Assembly: GCA_036898135.1 (NCBI GenBank) | Contig: CM072512.1 | Coordinates: 19,138,118 to 19,202,117, forward strand | Length of the DNA stretch: 64,000 nucleotides | Reading direction: 5' to 3' | From: Oncomelania hupensis | Lineage: Eukaryota > Mollusca > Gastropoda > Littorinimorpha > Pomatiopsidae | In this document: positions 1-64,000 of the stretch, in pieces | How positions within the stretch are numbered: the first letter of the stretch is position 1 | How the letters are laid out: each line of letters opens with the position of its first letter | Notes under the pieces: generated by a model | Databases searched by the model: none | What the model saw: the letters and a program-made list of their open reading frames with translations, nothing else | What the model was told of the DNA's origin: nothing | Translations under genes and position numbers: made by a program

Positions 1-15
1 AGTGGGAGTTAGTTT

Positions 16-126
16 GCCTCTTCTTCTTCTTCTTCTTCTTCTTCTTCTTCTTCTTCTTCTTCTTCTTCTTCTTCTTCTTCTTCTTCTTCTTCTTCTTCTT
101 CTTCTTCTTCTTCTTCTTCTTCTTCT
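16..126. repeat. (CTT)n microsatellite
   Basis: An almost pure CTT/TTC array of about 110 bp lies at the left edge of the window. No gene is seen around it. The stretch 127-510 is AT-rich and I recognise nothing in it; it is presumably caskin intron, because the first SH3 half must lie upstream. Confidence 0.95.
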
Positions 127-510
127 CGTTATTGTCGTTTGCGGCATAAATGAGTCTTAATATGAAGCGGTTGTGTGCTAGGTTTTTTTGGTCACCTTTA
201 AGAATAAGCTTGCCATTTTAATGATAGTTTTATGTAGCGATGATAGATACTTCCTATTTCCTCTCGCTACCGCCTATGCACTTTGTCAAAATACTCAGTT
301 TCTTTCTCGGAAAGTGTGGCTAATTAGCTTGTAACTTTGAACTGCTCTCTGAACGGCCTCTTCTTTGCATTGTTTAAGAGTACACTTCGCCAATGTAAAT
401 AAATACTCAATGCTTCATGAGATCATACATGAATCCCTTTCACCAACCTACTCTCTGTTTTCTTTCGTGATATGTGTCACTCCATTTTTAGTTTGCCTGT
501 GAACGGAACT

Positions 511-1961
<1,451 letters not shown>

Positions 1962-2658
1962 GGGGAGGGGGGGGGGGGAAGCGAAAAAATTCTGCACCCG
2001 TTAGGGTCCAGTCCAGCACTTGTTCTATTGCTATTTTGTTTTTAATGCTGTTGTATTATTGGTTGAAGATATATGTGACACATTGTATATGTTTAATGGA
2101 GTCATCAAAAAGCTTCCTCTTTTTTTATAACTTCTCTCTATACTGTCCGGTACTTCACATTCATCAACTCCAGTTTTTATTACATGCTTATGCAACTCGT
2201 CTTTATTACCTTGTGTCCTTTATGAATAAGCTTGCCTAGTTATGATGCCGTAATAAAAGTAGATGGGCCGATAAGAATGAAATCTAGGACGGGTGTGTGA
2301 AGGGGGAGGTGTTGTTAGGGGGGGGGGGGGAGCTGGGATGGAGGTGATGTGAGGACAGATGTTTTTAGGGAGCGCGGAGCTTGCCAGCGAACGGTGTTAA
2401 TTAATGTTGCGTAGATGAAAACTGAGATGTGCGATTTTTAACGATGACACTCGGCAGCAGGTGCCTTGCCTATATTTTGATGAGGCAGTGGGATTAGTAC
2501 GTGGTAGGGTGCCCACAAGGTTTATTAGCGGCTTTCTCCGTGGTACCGACACAACCGCTCTCATTCCCCGGCCTCTCTATTTCCAATGATGCAATTTGTT
2601 CGGTTGATTATTGAATTATTGTCCTCTCCGTCGTCGTCATTCTTAAGCCGCCTCTTCT

Positions 2659-3915
2659 TATCCTATCCTATCCTATCCTGTCCCGTAACCCGTAGGTCGT
2701 AGGGGCACCACTGATGATCGTTTAACCAGCATACTCCATCTTTCTCTGTCCTCAGCAACACTCATGACTTCGCTCAGTGTCAAACCAGTCAATTCTCGAA
2801 TGTTGTCCTCCCACTCTTTTTCGGTCTCCCTCTTCTTCTACCTCCTTGCACTGTGCCTTGCAGAATGGTCTTTGCAAGGCCTGATGATCTGGTGACGTGG
2901 CCATACCATCGGAGTTTCCGTTTCTTCACCACTGTGAGCAGGTCATCGTGTTGTCCAATGGCTTGTGTGATGGTCTGTCGGACTTCGTCGTTGGTGATGT
3001 GTTGGGTATAGAAAATGCCCAGAAGTCTTCTGTAGCACTTCATCTCCATGCTTTGTATTCTTCGTTGTAGATCTGCTGTGAGGGTCCATGCTTCGCAAGC
3101 ATATAGGAAGATGGAGATGACAAGGGAGCGCAGCAGTCTTACTTTGGAATGTAGGCTGAGGGTCCTGTCTTTCCAAATGGGCTTCAACCTTGTCATGGCA
3201 GCAGTTGTTTGTGCGATCCTGGAGAGGACTTCCTGTTGGGACCCATTGTCTGACACCATGGCTCCCAATATTTGAAGCTATGCACTGTTTTGAGGGATTG
3301 GTCTTGGACTTTGATGTCCGTGTTTGATGCCATTGGTGTTGTTGGTCATCATTTTGGTCTTCTCTGCACTTATTTCCATTCCATAAGCTCTGGAGGTGGT
3401 GTCAAACCTCTGTACCAGCTGTTCAAGTTCTTGTTCCTCTCCAGCCAATCCATCAATGTCATCCGCAAAACGAAGATTGGAGATTGCTCTACCCCCTATG
3501 CTGACTGTGCCTTCGTGATCTGCAAGAGCATCTGACATGATGCGCTCTAGGAAGATGTTGAAGAGTGTTGGAGAGAGTATGCATCCTTGACGCACACCGA
3601 TTGTTGTTCTGAATCAGTTCCCGATGACGCTGTTATTGAGGGCTGCACTGGTAGCCTTGTCATACAGGCTTTTGATGACATCAATAATTTTAGGGCTGAT
3701 GTTGTACGCTTTCATTGTTGCCCATAGAGCTGCATGCCAGACTCGGTCAAACGCCTTCTTGAAGTCTATGAACACATGATATAGATGTTGTTGGTGCTGT
3801 AGGTATTTCTCACAGATTATTCTGAGGTTGAGAATCTGTTCAGTGGTACTTCGCCCTGCCCTGAATCCTGCTTGTTCTTCAGCTATGATTTGTTCAGCTT
3901 GGGGTTTCAACCTGT
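2659..3915 (-). mobile_element. LINE-A copy 1, 5'-truncated non-LTR retrotransposon
   Basis: On the minus strand the reverse-transcriptase half of the LINE-A family is readable in three blocks: 3614-3910 (fingers and palm, FIDFKKAFDRVW), 3278-3595 (VRQGC-type region to FADDIDGLA) and 2789-3268 (C-terminal region with KKRKLRWYGHVTRSSG). It ends in TATCC repeats at 2659-2680, the complement of the GGATA tail. Frame breaks near 3270 and 3600 make it a pseudogene. It is 5'-truncated and lacks endonuclease. The clade is probably RTE-like, judging from the palm and C-terminal motifs, but I cannot confirm that. Confidence 0.93.
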
Positions 3916-4090
3916 TCTTCTTATATCCACATCATTCAACATCATCATCAATATCACCATTATCAGCAACATCAGCAGCAGGAACATCGCCATCACCACC
4001 ACCACCATGGCATGGCCAAAACCACCCAACCACCAAAACCATCATCATCATTAAGAACGGATACAGATTTATAGAATGACGACGTTTGAA
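3916..4090. repeat. degenerate ATC/ACC-rich simple sequence
   Basis: Low-complexity CAT/CAC trinucleotides directly abut the 5' end of LINE-A copy 1. The sequence then runs into the intron just upstream of the SH3 exon. Confidence 0.7.
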
Positions 4091-4167
4091 TTCTTTAGAA
4101 TGTTAACGAAGTGTTTGATTTTGCATTAAAGCAGATGAATAATGTTAACGTTGATTTTATGCTGCAG

Positions 4168-63673
<59,506 letters not shown>

Positions 63674-64000
63674 GCCTGCATTGGATCAGACTTACTTGAT
63701 AGTGCTACCCTCATTAGACTTGTATTGCATGTTGACATTCAGTACGTTTAGGCTTGAAAGAGGCTTTTGGAGAAGAAATAGCCAAACTGATAAAACGCTG
63801 TAAGTGACTTGTATTTACATGCATGTTGATGTTCAATACATTTTGACTCTTCAAAGATTGTAAATGAAATGAACAAGCTGATAGCAAAACTGGTAAAATG
63901 CTCGAAGCACTTGTATTGCGTGTAGGCAGTCAAAACGCGTAGGCTTTTTTGTTTGTGGTGGACAGAGACCAGTGTTTTGTGTAGTTCGATGCATGATGTG
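63674..64000 (+). other. caskin: caskin 3' UTR (start) with a degenerate tandem repeat
   Basis: No AATAAA is seen before the window ends, so the polyadenylation site lies beyond. Three diverged units of about 90-100 bp begin at 63717, 63806 and 63908, each starting (G)ACTTGTATTG.ATG-like and containing CTG.TAAAA.GCT. Whether they are functional in the mRNA is unknown. Confidence 0.8.

Overview
The window is animal nuclear DNA and holds the 3' part of one large, intron-rich gene on the + strand, a Caskin (CASK-interacting scaffold protein) homologue. The coding exons run from 4168 to the stop codon at 63671-63673, followed by 3' UTR to the window end. From the middle of the SH3 domain to the C-terminus about 1367 residues can be joined with every intron phase matching: half SH3 (4168-4282), a His/Pro/Ser-rich linker (5135-5720), a small exon (31750-31811), a Gly/His-rich exon (54359-54625), a Ser-rich exon (54957-55124), SAM1 (55697-55807 plus 56664-56765), SAM2 (57300-57438 plus the start of the next exon), a 2.2 kb proline-rich exon (60187-62394), a Gln-rich exon (62756-62996) and the conserved tail (63568-63673). 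The ankyrin repeats and first half of the SH3 lie upstream of the window. A further phase-compatible 84-nt exon is proposed at 19200-19283.

Introns are very large (26.0 kb and 22.5 kb) and packed with retroposons, DNA transposons and long microsatellites. The mixture (tRNA-derived and 5S-like SINEs, a non-LTR family with GGATA tails, Tc1 and pogo-type elements, long GA/CTT/AAT arrays) suggests a lophotrochozoan, most likely a gastropod mollusc. This is inference; the species cannot be named from the sequence.

Mobile elements: (1) LINE-A, eight 3'-anchored copies ending in GGATA (or TATCC) repeats, one (11962-13838) with an uninterrupted 619-codon reverse transcriptase; (2) LINE-B, two decayed copies at 49040-50250 and 57463-58560; (3) fragments of other LINEs at 9285-9785, 43080-43675 and 46600-46990; (4) a Tc1-like transposon at 24194-25805 with intact DD34E transposase, inverted repeats and TA target duplication; (5) a pogo/Tigger-like non-autonomous element at 50647-51318; (6) a deleted DNA transposon at 41103-41820 that keeps a promoter and a putative first transposase exon; (7) two full 5S-like SINEs with perfect target duplications (40290-40584, 56205-56493) and several tRNA-derived SINEs; (8) a 65-bp retroposon 3' end nested in a LINE-A copy with a 13-bp duplication.

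The only host protein-coding gene I can support is caskin; other long open frames are transposon-derived or microsatellite artefacts. I found no system that is clearly new. The best leads are the hidden caskin exon, the single-base frame break in the linker exon, the caskin SH3 lacking canonical ligand residues, the 5S-like SINE, the promoter-bearing deleted transposon, a cluster of nuclear-receptor half-sites in an interspersed repeat, and a hairpin-bearing tandem repeat.
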